Positions 45,062-54,347 of a stretch of 64,000 nucleotides of DNA are shown here, piece after piece; position 1 is the first letter of the stretch; each line of letters begins with the position of its first letter. Origin of the DNA: Shumkonia mesophila. Its GTDB lineage: Bacteria > Pseudomonadota > Alphaproteobacteria > Rhodospirillales > Shumkoniaceae. Under the pieces are notes generated by a model. That model was not told where the DNA came from, made no database searches, and was given only the letters and a program-made list of their open reading frames with translations. The stretch is taken from contig NZ_JAOTID010000006.1 of the NCBI RefSeq assembly GCF_026163695.1, positions 62,001 to 126,000 of the forward strand. The letters are read 5' to 3'. A program made the translations under genes and the position numbers.

Positions 45062-45499
45062 TCAGGCCGAGGTATTGGTGGTTTGGCGTACCATGTCGGC
45101 TTCCGCCGTTCCGCGCGCCGGCTCGGCGACAGGGGCGGGCGCCGCAGCATAGAGTCCGCCGGCCAGTTCCCGGTCAATCGAGATCAGGACATTGAGCTTC
45201 TTCGCTTCCGGCGCCCCGATGAAGCCGACCGTGTGCTTGTCGATGAAATTGGCCAGCGACAGCACGTTCTGGCGGATGTCGGCAGGAACCGGGCAATCGG
45301 GGGACAACAGTTCGGATTGGATGATGGTCCACAATTGCCAATTCAGGCGGACCGCGGTCAACATGGCCTCGAGGTCGTTAGTCTCTTGTGCGGCCTTCAT
45401 CTTGAGGGCCGCCTGCGTCAGGGCCCACGCCTCCGTCGCCCGGGGATTCCCCTCCAGCGGCGGGACGTTGTACTTGTTGATCAATTGTTCCTTGGACAT
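45062..45499 (-). CDS. flaF: FlaF, second paralogue, overlapping flbT
   Basis: 145 residues from the ATG at 45499 (MSKEQLINKYNVPPLEGNPR). FlaF motifs: RATEAWALTQAALKMKAA, LTAVRLNWQLWTIIQSELL, PADIRQNVLSLANFIDKHT, LNVLISIDRELAGGLY. An Ala/Pro-rich tail after residue 120 is unusual. The start is inside the 3' part of flbT: the two frames overlap by 122 nt. AGGTTTTTGCTT precedes the ATG, a weak site. Probable chaperone and regulator of flagellin together with FlbT. Confidence 0.87.
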   Translation of the reverse strand: MSKEQLINKYNVPPLEGNPRATEAWALTQAALKMKAAQETNDLEAMLTAVRLNWQLWTIIQSELLSPDCPVPADIRQNVLSLANFIDKHTVGFIGAPEAKKLNVLISIDRELAGGLYAAAPAPVAEPARGTAEADMVRQTTNTSA

Positions 45500-45881
45500 A
45501 AGCAAAAACCTGCTTTTCGTGGGCAATCAGATCTTGTGCCAGCTTGAGCGCCTGGTAGAACTTGCCCTCGTCCACCAAGAGCCGGATTCCATCGCAGATG
45601 GGCTGCGAACTGGGCGCGGCAGCACTATAACTACCGACAAGTTCGTTAAGATTGGGTAAATGCTTATCCCGATCCGCCGGGAACAAATACAAGCACTGAA
45701 GAGCATAATAAACACGAGTAGCTGGCGTTTTCGCATCTTCAAACGTCAGAATATCGGTATCGCGCATGATCGCGGCATCATTTTTGATTAAAAGAGAAGC
45801 CGTATGCGTGCCGGCATTTTCAAGCACAGCCCCATTGATAATGATCTTCTGGCCTTTTCTGAGCTGCAACTTTAGCGGCAT
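45378..45881 (-). CDS. flbT: Flagellin mRNA regulator FlbT
   Basis: 167 residues against about 130-145 in most FlbT. The N-terminus MPLKLQLRKGQKIIINGAVL and FLYALQCLYL-like VYYALQCLYLFPADRD match FlbT; the core runs to AHEKQVFAYV at about residue 125. After that the frame continues 40 residues (Gly/Pro-rich) through the start of flaF, so the tail is either a real overlap or the result of a shifted stop. FlbT in Caulobacter binds the 5' leader of flagellin mRNA and destabilises it when the hook is unfinished. The flagellin leader here has a hairpin suited to such control. Confidence 0.87.
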   Translation of the reverse strand: MPLKLQLRKGQKIIINGAVLENAGTHTASLLIKNDAAIMRDTDILTFEDAKTPATRVYYALQCLYLFPADRDKHLPNLNELVGSYSAAAPSSQPICDGIRLLVDEGKFYQALKLAQDLIAHEKQVFAYVQGTIDQQVQRPAAGGESPGDGGVGPDAGGPQDEGRTRD

Positions 45882-45918
45882 TTATGCATATCCCATATTC
45901 TCTACGTTTAATAAAATA

Positions 45919-45945
45919 ACCGGGGAGGCACGAGGCCTCCCCGGT
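45919..45945 (-). terminator. Terminator of the flagellin gene
   Basis: Arms ACCGGGGAGGC and GCCTCCCCGGT around ACGAG, followed on the transcribed strand by TATTTTATT. It divides flagellin from flbT, so flbT needs its own promoter or read-through. Confidence 0.85.
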
Positions 45946-45971
45946 CATCTACTCGCCAACCGGCGAATGCC

Positions 45972-46877
45972 TTACCTGAAGAGGCCGAGAATACCCTGTT
46001 CGGCCTGACCGGCGAACGACAACGCCTGGATGCCGAGCTGCTGGCGGGTCTGCAGAGCCAGCAGGTTGGCACCTTCCTCGTTGAGGTCGGCCAGAGTCAG
46101 CTTGCCGGCGCCCTGTTCGAGCACGTCGACATACTGCTTCGTGAAGTCCAGACGAACGTTCAGAATGGCGACGTTGCCGGCCAGTGTGGCGGCCTTCGAA
46201 CGCAGCTCGCTGATGGTCTTGTCCAACCGCGTGACCGCCAAGTCGGCGGCCTTGTTGAAGAGCGCCAAGCTGCCAGCGAGCGACAAGTTGTAGAGCGAGA
46301 TCGCCTTGGTGAAGCCGAGCTCGCTAACGATGGCCGACGCCTTCGAAATGCCAAGGGAGACGCCAAGCGAATTCTTGAAAAACGCGCTGGCGTTCAGGTT
46401 GTTGCCCTTGATCTCGAGCTTGGAGTCGGCCTTTTCACTGAACCGAACGTTCAGGCTCGACGCCGTCGAGTTCAGAAGGTTCAAGCCCTGATAGGTGGAG
46501 TCGTCCACCAGTTTCTGGATTTGGCCAGCGAGTTCGCGCAACTGCTTGGCGGCCGAGGCGCGCTGGCTCTTGTCACCACTGCGGGAACCGTCGACGACAC
46601 CCTTCATCTGGCCGACCAGGTCTTCGATCGCGTCGGTGGCCTTGAGGGCGGTGGTCAGGGCGCTGACGCCCTGGTCGATGCCGTCCTTACGCGCTGCAAG
46701 GTCACTGGCCCGATCGCTGAGCGACTTGGCCTGGAAGTACTTCACCGCGTCGTCAACCGGGCTGGCAATGGCGAGGCCGGTCGAAAGGCGGCCCTGGGTC
46801 CGGTTGATGAGGCTGGTGGTTTCCTGGAGCGACAGCAGGTTTGCACGTACTGCCGAAGACAGACTGACGTTAGACAT
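45972..46877 (-). CDS. Flagellin
   Basis: 301 residues. N-terminal D0/D1 helices: SLSSAVRANLLSLQETTSLI, NRTQGRLSTGLAIASPVDDA, then AKSLSDRASDLAARKDGIDQ, GVSALTTALKATDAIEDLVG. C-terminal D1/D0: ELRSKAATLAGNVAILNVRL, LTLADLNEEGANLLALQTRQ, QLGIQALSFAGQAEQGILGL ending FR. The middle (about 145-225) is short and has many Ser/Thr/Asn, possible glycosylation sites for the neighbouring Maf and FlmG-like enzymes. Start preceded by AAAGGGAG. Only flagellin gene in the window. Confidence 0.96.
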   Translation of the reverse strand: MSNVSLSSAVRANLLSLQETTSLINRTQGRLSTGLAIASPVDDAVKYFQAKSLSDRASDLAARKDGIDQGVSALTTALKATDAIEDLVGQMKGVVDGSRSGDKSQRASAAKQLRELAGQIQKLVDDSTYQGLNLLNSTASSLNVRFSEKADSKLEIKGNNLNASAFFKNSLGVSLGISKASAIVSELGFTKAISLYNLSLAGSLALFNKAADLAVTRLDKTISELRSKAATLAGNVAILNVRLDFTKQYVDVLEQGAGKLTLADLNEEGANLLALQTRQQLGIQALSFAGQAEQGILGLFR

Positions 46878-46911
46878 TAAGAGATCTCCCTTTCTAGAAG
46901 GATCATAAAAA

Positions 46912-46930
46912 GTGCGTGCTTCTCACGCAC
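46912..46930 (-). promoter_or_regulatory. Hairpin in the flagellin mRNA leader
   Basis: GTGCGTG, loop AGAAG, CACGCAC (written on the transcribed strand): a perfect 7-bp stem followed directly by TTTTT. With transcription starting near 46932, it would lie at the extreme 5' end of the flagellin mRNA and could protect it or act as a partial attenuator. A target for FlbT is inferred. Confidence 0.7.
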
Positions 46931-46942
46931 CGGACGAATAGT

Positions 46943-46958
46943 AGCACACTCGCGACCG
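46943..46958 (-). promoter_or_regulatory. Possible sigma-54 promoter of flagellin
   Basis: On the minus strand CGGTCGCGAGTGTGCT: GG and GC 10 nt apart, weak -24 element (CGGTCGC) and TGTGCT at -12. The distance to the flagellin ATG is right, but the match is poorer than at flgE or flgI. A sigma-28 type promoter is an alternative that I could not locate. Confidence 0.4.
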
Positions 46959-47099
46959 CTTGCCTATCCATGGCGTTATGCCTCGAATTGGACCTTGGGC
47001 GCCGCCGGATATGGGGTCCGGTGCCCAGAACCAAGCAAGTCGCGTGCCAGGCAGAAAATGCCGGAGAGTCCAAGGTTTCCGAGGCCGGCCCCACTCCGT

Positions 47100-48284
47100 T
47101 CAGGCGGCAGATCTTGCCGAGGCGGCAACTATTGCCGAGCGAACGGCAATTTTTTCCTCCTCCGTAAGGCCGCATGAGGAGGGAAGGCTGAGACCGCGGG
47201 CATACAGATCCTCGGCCACGCCGCCGCCGACCGCCCGGGCGCCGCGATGGGCGGGGCTCAGGTGCATGGGCTGCCACAGCGGCCGGGTGCCGATGCCGCG
47301 CTCGGCCAGGAAGGCCAGCAGTTGGCGGCAGTCACGGCCGAACGCCTTGGGGTCGACCAGCACGGTCGAGAGCCAGAACACGGCCCCCGCCCAGTTCGCC
47401 TGGGGCATGAAGGTGAGCCCCGGCACCTCGGCGCAGAGCGTGCGGTAGAAGTCGGCGATCCGCCGCTTGGCGGCGAGGCGGGCCTCGATGGCTTCCATCT
47501 GGGCGCAGCCGATGGCCGCCTGGACGTTGGTGAGGCGATAGTTGAAGGCGACCTCGTCGTGCAGGGATTCGACCGGATGGCAATGGGCCTGCGTCGTCAG
47601 GTGGCGTACCCGTTCCGCCCACTCGGCGCTGGACGTGACGACCATGCCGCCGCCGCCGCAGGTGATCAGCTTGTTGCCGTTGAAGCTGAGCGCCGCGATG
47701 TCGCCCAGCGCCCCCACCCTTCGGCCCTTGTAGGTGGCGCCCAGGGATTCCGTGGCGTCCTCGACGACCGGCAGGGCGAATTCGCGGGCCAGATCGAGGA
47801 CGGGGTCCATGTCGGCGGGATGGCCGAGGATGTGCACCGGCAACAGGGCGCCGATGCGCCGGCCGGTCTGCCCGTCGCAAAGCCGGCCGTCGACGACGGC
47901 GCAATCCCGCCTGAGGAAGCCGGCCAGCAACGAGGGGTCGATCTGCCAGGTGGCGGGATCGACGTCGATGAAAACGGGCCAGGCGCCGGCATGGCGGATG
48001 GCGTTGGCGGTGGCGACGAAGGTCACGGTCGAGGTGACCACTGCGTCGCCCGGCCTGACCCCGGCGGCCAGCAGGGCCAGGTGCAACGCCGCGGTGCCGT
48101 TGACGGTGGCGACCGCGTGCGTGGTGCCGACATAGTCGGCCATCATCGTCTCGAAGCGGGTGACGAACGGCCCGGCCGAGGACACCCAGTTGGTGTCGAC
48201 GCATTCGGCGAGGTACGGCCCCTCGGTCCCCGTCATCCACGGCACGCAAAGAGGAATTGTGACCGCTTGGCCCTTAGAGGACAT
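47100..48284 (-). CDS. legC: PLP-dependent aminotransferase of the LegC/DegT-DnrJ-EryC1-StrS family
   Basis: 394 residues. PLP Lys in ALSFNGNKLITCGGGGMVV, phosphate-binding Thr in NGTAALHLALLAAGVRPGD, acidic residue in PVVEDATESLGATYKGRRVG; further VFNYRL-like motif AFNYRLTNVQAAIGCAQME. In the legionaminic acid pathway LegC forms the 4-amino group on the product of LegB. Overlaps legB by 11 nt, last gene of the leftward ptmE-legB-legC operon. The C-terminal end is slightly long. Confidence 0.85.
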   Translation of the reverse strand: MSSKGQAVTIPLCVPWMTGTEGPYLAECVDTNWVSSAGPFVTRFETMMADYVGTTHAVATVNGTAALHLALLAAGVRPGDAVVTSTVTFVATANAIRHAGAWPVFIDVDPATWQIDPSLLAGFLRRDCAVVDGRLCDGQTGRRIGALLPVHILGHPADMDPVLDLAREFALPVVEDATESLGATYKGRRVGALGDIAALSFNGNKLITCGGGGMVVTSSAEWAERVRHLTTQAHCHPVESLHDEVAFNYRLTNVQAAIGCAQMEAIEARLAAKRRIADFYRTLCAEVPGLTFMPQANWAGAVFWLSTVLVDPKAFGRDCRQLLAFLAERGIGTRPLWQPMHLSPAHRGARAVGGGVAEDLYARGLSLPSSCGLTEEEKIAVRSAIVAASARSAA

Positions 48285-49257
48285 AGACGCCTCCCCGGAA
48301 CTGGTTCAGGTGCTCGCGCACCCATTCGATGGTCCGGGCCATGCCGGCCTTGAGCGTCACCTGCGGGGCCCAGCCCAGCGCGTCGGCGGCCAGCCGGTTG
48401 TCGGAGAGCAGGCGTTCGACCTCGCTGCCGGCCGGGCGCAGGCGGGCCGCTTCGACCTCGCACTCGATCCTGCGGCCCAGCAGTTCGCCCACCAGATCGA
48501 CCAGGCCGCCGATACTGATTTCCTGCCCGGTGCCGAGGTTGAAGGTGCGCCCCTCGATGCCGGGGACGGCGCCGCCCCTGAGGAACCCCTCGACGGTGTC
48601 GCTGACGTAGGTGAGGTCGCGCGTCGGGTGCAGGTTGCCCAACCGCACCGTCTCACCGCGCAGGGCCTGGGAGATGATGGTGGGAATGACGGCGCGGGCC
48701 GACTGGCGGGGCCCGAAGGTGTTGAAGGGCCGGATGGTGACGACCGGCAGTCCAAAGGACAGGTGGAAGGCTTCCGCCAGCTTGTCGGCGGCGATCTTGC
48801 TGGCCGAATAGGGCGACTGGCCCTGCAAGGGGTGGCCCTCGTCGATGGGAACGACCCGCGCGGTGCCGTAGACCTCGCTGGTCGAGGTGTGGACGACACG
48901 GGGGATGCCCAACTCGCGCGCCGCCTGGAGCACGTTCAACGTCCCCTCGGCGTTGGTGCGCAGATACGAACGCGGCGCGTGGTAGGAATAGGGGATGGCG
49001 ATGAGGGCGGCCAGATGGAAGACCACCTCCTGGCCCTCGACGGCCCGGCGCACGAACTCGGCGTCGGTCACGTCGCCGGCCATGACGTCGAGCGTCTCGC
49101 GGATGGGGGAATCGTCGAGCCAGCCCCAGCGGCCGAACGAATTGTACCACACGAAGGCGCGCACCTTGGCCCCCTCGGCGACCAGGCGTTCCGCCAGGTG
49201 GCTGCCGATGAAGCCGTCGGCGCCGGTGACCAGGACCTTTTTTCCCTGCCAGTTCAT
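48274..49257 (-). CDS. legB: NAD-dependent nucleotide-sugar 4,6-dehydratase, LegB type
   Basis: 327 residues. SDR-extended fold: KVLVTGADGFIGSHLAERL (about 7-25), Ser/Thr in HTSTSEVYGTARV, Tyr/Lys in SPYSASKIAADKLAEAF, then RPFNTFGPRQSARAVIPTII and RDLTYVSDTVEGFLR. These fit LegB-like dehydratases that act on UDP- or GDP-GlcNAc. Starts at 49257 with ATGA overlap to ptmE-like gene; followed by legC. Supplies 4-keto-6-deoxy sugar for LegC. Confidence 0.88.
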   Translation of the reverse strand: MNWQGKKVLVTGADGFIGSHLAERLVAEGAKVRAFVWYNSFGRWGWLDDSPIRETLDVMAGDVTDAEFVRRAVEGQEVVFHLAALIAIPYSYHAPRSYLRTNAEGTLNVLQAARELGIPRVVHTSTSEVYGTARVVPIDEGHPLQGQSPYSASKIAADKLAEAFHLSFGLPVVTIRPFNTFGPRQSARAVIPTIISQALRGETVRLGNLHPTRDLTYVSDTVEGFLRGGAVPGIEGRTFNLGTGQEISIGGLVDLVGELLGRRIECEVEAARLRPAGSEVERLLSDNRLAADALGWAPQVTLKAGMARTIEWVREHLNQFRGGVYVL

Positions 49258-50357
49258 TTCCGAAACTTCCCGGACGCGGCGTCCGCCTGGGCCCGCATGT
49301 AATCCTGCAATTGGCCGATGTCGATCCAGTATTCGTGAATGGGGAAGCTGGTCACCCGCCCGCCGTCGTCAAGGCGGCGCTGGATGAGGTCGGTCATGTC
49401 GAAACGCCGGTCGGTGGGAATGAAGTCGAGCATGGCCGGTTCCAGCAGATAGATGCCGGCGTTGATGAACAGCGAATAGGAGGGCTTCTCGACCAGCTTG
49501 CGCACCGCTGCATCCTCCACCTCCAGCACCCCGAAGGGCACCTTCACCTCGTAACGGCGTACGCCGACCGTGATGTCGGCCTTCTGGTCGCGATGGAAAT
49601 GGTGCATGGCCCGGAAGTCGACGGCGGTCAGGATATCGCCGTTGATGACCAGCAGGGGCTCCTTGCCGCCCTTCAGCCCCGCCAGCGCGCCGGCGGTGCC
49701 GAGCGGCGTCTCCTCGTGGGCGTAGGTGACGTCGATGCCGAACTCGCTGCCGTCGCCCAGGTGCTGGCGGATCTTTTCGGCATGGAAGTGGGTGGTGACG
49801 GACACCGTGCGCACGCCGGCCTGGCGCAGTTGGCCGACGATGTGCTCGATCACCGGCTTGTGGCCGACCTCCAGCAGTGGCTTGGGGATTTCCTCGGTCA
49901 GCGGCCGCATGCGCGAACCGAAGCCTCCCGCCATGACGACGGCGTGCATCGGATATTCGACGGGTTTGGAGAGGTCTTCGAGCAGGGCCAGCCCCGCCAC
50001 CCGGCCGTCTTCGTCGACCAGCGGCAGGTGGCGGACCAGGCGGACCGCCATCAAGCGGACCAGATCGGCCTCGGCCAGACCGGCCGGCGCCGTGAGGGGC
50101 TTTTTCCATACCTTGCCGGGCTTGTGGCCGAGGAAGTCGGCGACCGGGGTGGTGGTGACGTCGCGGTTGTCCAGGATGGCGCGGCGGATGTCGCCGTCGG
50201 TGACGATGCCGGTAAGCCATCGGTCGTCGTCGATGACCAGGGCGACGCCCTCGCCGTTGGCCTCGATGACCCTAAGCGCCTCGCGCATGGGGGCGTCGGG
50301 GCGCACGGCGAAGCGGGCGAGCACCGTTTCCAGCGGTTGAATTGGCGGACCACTCAT
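49254..50357 (-). CDS. CBS-domain sugar nucleotidyltransferase (PtmE/LegE type)
   Basis: 367 residues from the ATG at 50357; an in-frame extension to 50522 lacks family likeness. CBS pair about 1-130 (ALVIDDDRWLTGIVTDGDIR; RHLPLVDEDGRVAGLALLED) followed by a nucleotidyltransferase domain about 135-345 (HAVVMAGGFGSRMRPLTEEI, PKPLLEVGHKPVIEHIV, LLVINGDILTAVDFRAMHHF, YWIDIGQLQDYMRA). In Campylobacter PtmE is a guanylyltransferase for glucosamine-1-phosphate feeding GDP-linked legionaminate synthesis. First gene of the leftward operon. Confidence 0.87.
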   Translation of the reverse strand: MSGPPIQPLETVLARFAVRPDAPMREALRVIEANGEGVALVIDDDRWLTGIVTDGDIRRAILDNRDVTTTPVADFLGHKPGKVWKKPLTAPAGLAEADLVRLMAVRLVRHLPLVDEDGRVAGLALLEDLSKPVEYPMHAVVMAGGFGSRMRPLTEEIPKPLLEVGHKPVIEHIVGQLRQAGVRTVSVTTHFHAEKIRQHLGDGSEFGIDVTYAHEETPLGTAGALAGLKGGKEPLLVINGDILTAVDFRAMHHFHRDQKADITVGVRRYEVKVPFGVLEVEDAAVRKLVEKPSYSLFINAGIYLLEPAMLDFIPTDRRFDMTDLIQRRLDDGGRVTSFPIHEYWIDIGQLQDYMRAQADAASGKFRK

Positions 50358-50528
50358 GGCAACCCGGCTTTCCCGGCCGACCTCGGCGCGCCCCCATTGG
50401 CCGCGCCCGCGCCACAAGTAGTGAATCCCCGGGAGGAACCCGTCAAGGGCGTTGTGGCGTGAGGCCCGCCGATGAGGCCCCGATGCGCGGCCGGAACGCC
50501 ACCCCGGCGCCCCGTACGGCAAAAGCCG

Positions 50529-50675
50529 TCATGCCTTCGCGCCCCACCCCTTCTTCTTGGGCGGGGCGGCCGAAGCCGACAGGCCCTTGCCGAACACGCT
50601 CGGCGCCGCCGCCGGTTCCTTCTTCTTCTTCGGCTTCTTGACTTCCCGATTGCTGCGCTGCTGTCCCTTGCTCAT
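50529..50675 (-). CDS. 48-residue basic conserved hypothetical protein
   Basis: Reads MSKGQQRSNREVKKPKKKKE to AAPPKKKGWGAKA: strongly basic, Lys-rich, no structure signature. Spacing and codon use fit a real small gene: GGAGAG lies about 10 nt upstream of the ATG. Small proteins with a start like MSKGQQRSNREVKKPK are common in alphaproteobacterial genomes near cold-shock genes (recalled, unverified). Could bind nucleic acid, but that is only a guess. Confidence 0.6.
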   Translation of the reverse strand: MSKGQQRSNREVKKPKKKKEPAAAPSVFGKGLSASAAPPKKKGWGAKA

Positions 50676-50731
50676 GATGCTCTCCTCTGTTCACCTCGAA
50701 CCGCCCGCTGCGGCCGGCAGGAAAAGAAAGA

Positions 50732-50757
50732 CCCCGCGGCCTCGATGAGGCGCGGGG
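50732..50757 (-). terminator. Terminator-like hairpin downstream of cspA
   Basis: CCCCGCG-g-CCTC-GAT-GAGG-CGCGGGG, an almost unbroken 11-bp stem. On the leftward strand it is followed by CTTTCTTTTC. It lies 142 nt beyond the cspA stop. Confidence 0.65.
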
Positions 50758-50898
50758 CCACAAGGCGCCAGGCGCCTCGTCAGACCGATTGCCGCCGCAC
50801 CGCCGTTCCCCCGCCGCCAGTTCATCCGTGGTCGACCGGGGTGGGGCGATGCATGCCGCCGGCGGGGTCGCGGAGTTCCACGGCCGCCGGCGCCGCAA

Positions 50899-51111
50899 TC
50901 AGGCCAGATCCTTCAGGTTGTCGGCCGCCATCTTGCCGCTCTTCTGATCGGAAACGAGGTCGAAACTCAGCTTCTGGCCCTCGCGCAGGTCGGAAAGACC
51001 GGCGCGCTCCACGGCGCTGATGTGGACGAAGGCGTCATTGCCGCCGTCGTCCGGCGCGATGAAGCCAAAACCCTTTTGGGCATTAAACCATTTCACGGTT
51101 CCCGTCGTCAT
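50899..51111 (-). CDS. Cold-shock domain protein CspA family
   Basis: 70 residues. RNP1 [11 protein letters not shown] and RNP2-type [11 protein letters not shown]; starts [14 protein letters not shown]. An OB-fold RNA chaperone. The start is preceded by AAGGAA? (ATAAGGAAAC on the leftward strand side), but the 5' region (51112-51432) is long and AT-poor; Csp genes often have long leaders. Monocistronic. Confidence 0.95.
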   Translation of the reverse strand: MTTGTVKWFNAQKGFGFIAPDDGGNDAFVHISAVERAGLSDLREGQKLSFDLVSDQKSGKMAADNLKDLA

Positions 51112-51432
51112 AAGGAAACTCTTTCACAAACAAAGGTGGTGCGAGCCCGCAACCGCGGGCCGTCGATTTTGCATTTTCGGGAAAGAAGAGTATCAGCGTC
51201 GCACCGAACCATCGGCGCCAAGCCAAGTCATCCGGCCGTCCATCGACCCCCTTGATATGGGGCACGGCGGTGCATAAAGCAAGGACGCTGACATTTGCCG
51301 TCCGCGACCGGCGCCGCATCGGACAACCAAAACGAGCGTGCGCCAGCCATCACACGTCCCGCCGCCGGGGATGTGATACACTTCTTGCACGGACGGCGCG
51401 GTACCGTCAAAGCGAACAGGATCAATCAGTCC
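51112..51432. promoter_or_regulatory. Gene-free gap between cspA and the next rightward gene
   Basis: 321 nt. Contains the long 5' region of cspA. On the cspA strand TTGCTT and CATATC (near 51280 and 51256) are 17 nt apart and form a possible sigma-70 promoter, giving a leader of about 140 nt. No gene recognised. Confidence 0.45.
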
Positions 51433-51729
51433 ATGGCGGTCGATCCGAACGAGGTGGCGAGGTTCAAGAACGCCCTGGCGAAACTCTCGCCCGCCGAGAT
51501 CCGGCGCCGGCTGGATGGCAGCCTCATCATCCGCCCGTGGAAACGCACCCTTGCCGAGGCGGAAGGCGGGCGGAGGGAGCGGCATGCCGAGGCCGGCCAG
51601 GAGCGCTCGCGCGTCGATGCCGCGAACAAGAGACAGAGAGGAAGGGCGATAGCCGGGCGGGTATGGCTGCTGGTCGCCATCGCCATCGTCGCCGCCGTCA
51701 CTCTGATCGCGAACCTGCTGCCGGGCTAG
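51433..51729 (+). CDS. Small hypothetical protein with C-terminal membrane anchor
   Basis: 98 residues from the ATG at 51433. Residues 1-70 are soluble, charged (DPNEVARFKNALAKLSPAEI; EGGRRERHAEAGQERSR). Residues about 76-94 (VWLLVAIAIVAAVTLIANLL) form one transmembrane helix at the C-terminus with two residues after it, the layout of a tail-anchored protein. No family recognised. Confidence 0.5.
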   Translation: MAVDPNEVARFKNALAKLSPAEIRRRLDGSLIIRPWKRTLAEAEGGRRERHAEAGQERSRVDAANKRQRGRAIAGRVWLLVAIAIVAAVTLIANLLPG

Positions 51730-51783
51730 CCGGGCAGGCGAGACGGCCTGCGGGCCTCCTCAGGGCGAGGTTTCACAAAAAAG

Positions 51784-51855
51784 TCCATCCTGAGCCCGTC
51801 GAAGGATAGGCCTCAGGCGGCGGTGGATCCTTCGACACGCCGGCTCCGCCGGCTG
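51784..51855. repeat. REP-like palindromic element
   Basis: TCCTGAGCCCGTCGAAGGAT (51788-51807) and its near reverse complement ATCCTTCGACACGCCGG...GCTCAGGAT (51826-51853) flank a short GC-rich middle. Such paired CCTTCGAC/CTCAGG arms are a very common extragenic repeat in alphaproteobacterial genomes. Confidence 0.75.
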
Positions 51856-52032
51856 CTCAGGATAAGGAAATTTATAGGTGGCTTGCCGCTTTTCCAGGTC
51901 TTAATTTTCAAGTATTTTAAATTACATCTATGATTGTAAAATATAAACCGTGTCGTCCATTGTTTGAATGGGCGATTGGTCCATATCTTTATCTGTGTCA
52001 GATCATTGACGCCATAATGAAATGGACATTAC
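51856..52032. other. AT-rich island between REP element and groEL-side genes
   Basis: 177 nt of markedly low GC in a GC-rich genome, with runs such as TTAATTTTCAAGTATTTTAA. Contains short inverted repeats CCATT-GTTTG-AATGG (near 51959) and TAATG-AAATGGA-CATTA (52015-52031). No gene; probably holds a promoter for the following genes. Confidence 0.55.
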
Positions 52033-52110
52033 ATGTCATTCAAGGATTTCGCCGCCGAGGAATTTGATTTCACGCATGGCGCATCCGCCAACGACGCCGG
52101 CATGACATGA
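52033..52110 (+). CDS. 25-residue open frame overlapping the next gene (possible leader peptide)
   Basis: MSFKDFAAEEFDFTHGASAN ending AGMT, stop at 52108-52110. Its end overlaps the next gene's start ATG (52107) in an ATGA fashion. This is the only support; it may be chance. Confidence 0.35.
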   Translation: MSFKDFAAEEFDFTHGASANDAGMT

Positions 52111-52592
52111 CCGGCGCTTCCTCGACCTCTCCCTTCGGGCGCGAATTCGACGACTTCCTGTTCGCGCCGATCGGCGAGGACCGCAACGGCATGCTGCTCA
52201 GCGTCCTGTCGGCGCTGGCGCGGCTGAACGTCGATCCCTGGCGGGAGGCAGCCAAACTGGCCCGCCTGCCGGTCAAGACGGCGACCCAGGACCTGGCCGC
52301 GTTGATCGCGAAAATCCCGGAAGGGCCATCGTCCAGGCCCAACCCGGCAACGATCGCCGCCCGCCTGGTCGCGCTTTTGCCGCGCTGGGTCGGCTCCGGC
52401 ACGGAGCCGTCCGCAGCAGGACGCAAGGACGCCACGACGACCAAATCGCGGACCCTGCTTTTCGTGATCCTCATGGTCCTGGTGCTGGTCGCCCACACCT
52501 TCATGGAAACCCGCCGATCGCCGGCGGAGGGTGACAACCCTTCGGCGCCGATCTCCGGCAGCGTTCCGCCCCAATCGCGATCCGGCCCGTAA
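52107..52592 (+). CDS. Hypothetical protein with a single membrane helix, upstream of groEL
   Basis: 161 residues. Residues about 10-105 are soluble (FGREFDDFLFAPIGEDRNGM; LLSVLSALARLNVDPWREAA); residues about 116-135 (TLLFVILMVLVLVAHTFM) form a transmembrane helix, followed by a Ser/Pro-rich tail. The 66-nt gap to groEL and same direction suggest joint expression. No family recognised. Confidence 0.6.
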   Translation: MTGASSTSPFGREFDDFLFAPIGEDRNGMLLSVLSALARLNVDPWREAAKLARLPVKTATQDLAALIAKIPEGPSSRPNPATIAARLVALLPRWVGSGTEPSAAGRKDATTTKSRTLLFVILMVLVLVAHTFMETRRSPAEGDNPSAPISGSVPPQSRSGP

Positions 52593-52639
52593 AGCCGCGC
52601 TTTTCCCGACGCGGGCGGCCGGAACGTCTTGAAATCTAG

Positions 52640-54286
<1,647 letters not shown>

Positions 54287-54347
54287 AACCTTCGGTAATG
54301 GTCTAAGCTGACGGCGCGCTGTCGAAACGGGCTTGGACTGTGAAACG

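Noticed and set aside
45378-45881. Calling flbT a frameshifted pseudogene
   Set aside because: The FlbT core is intact and the tail is longer, not truncated; an overlap explains it without damage.
51784-51855. REP palindrome as a terminator
   Set aside because: Arms are long but no U run follows on either strand; matches a known extragenic repeat type better.
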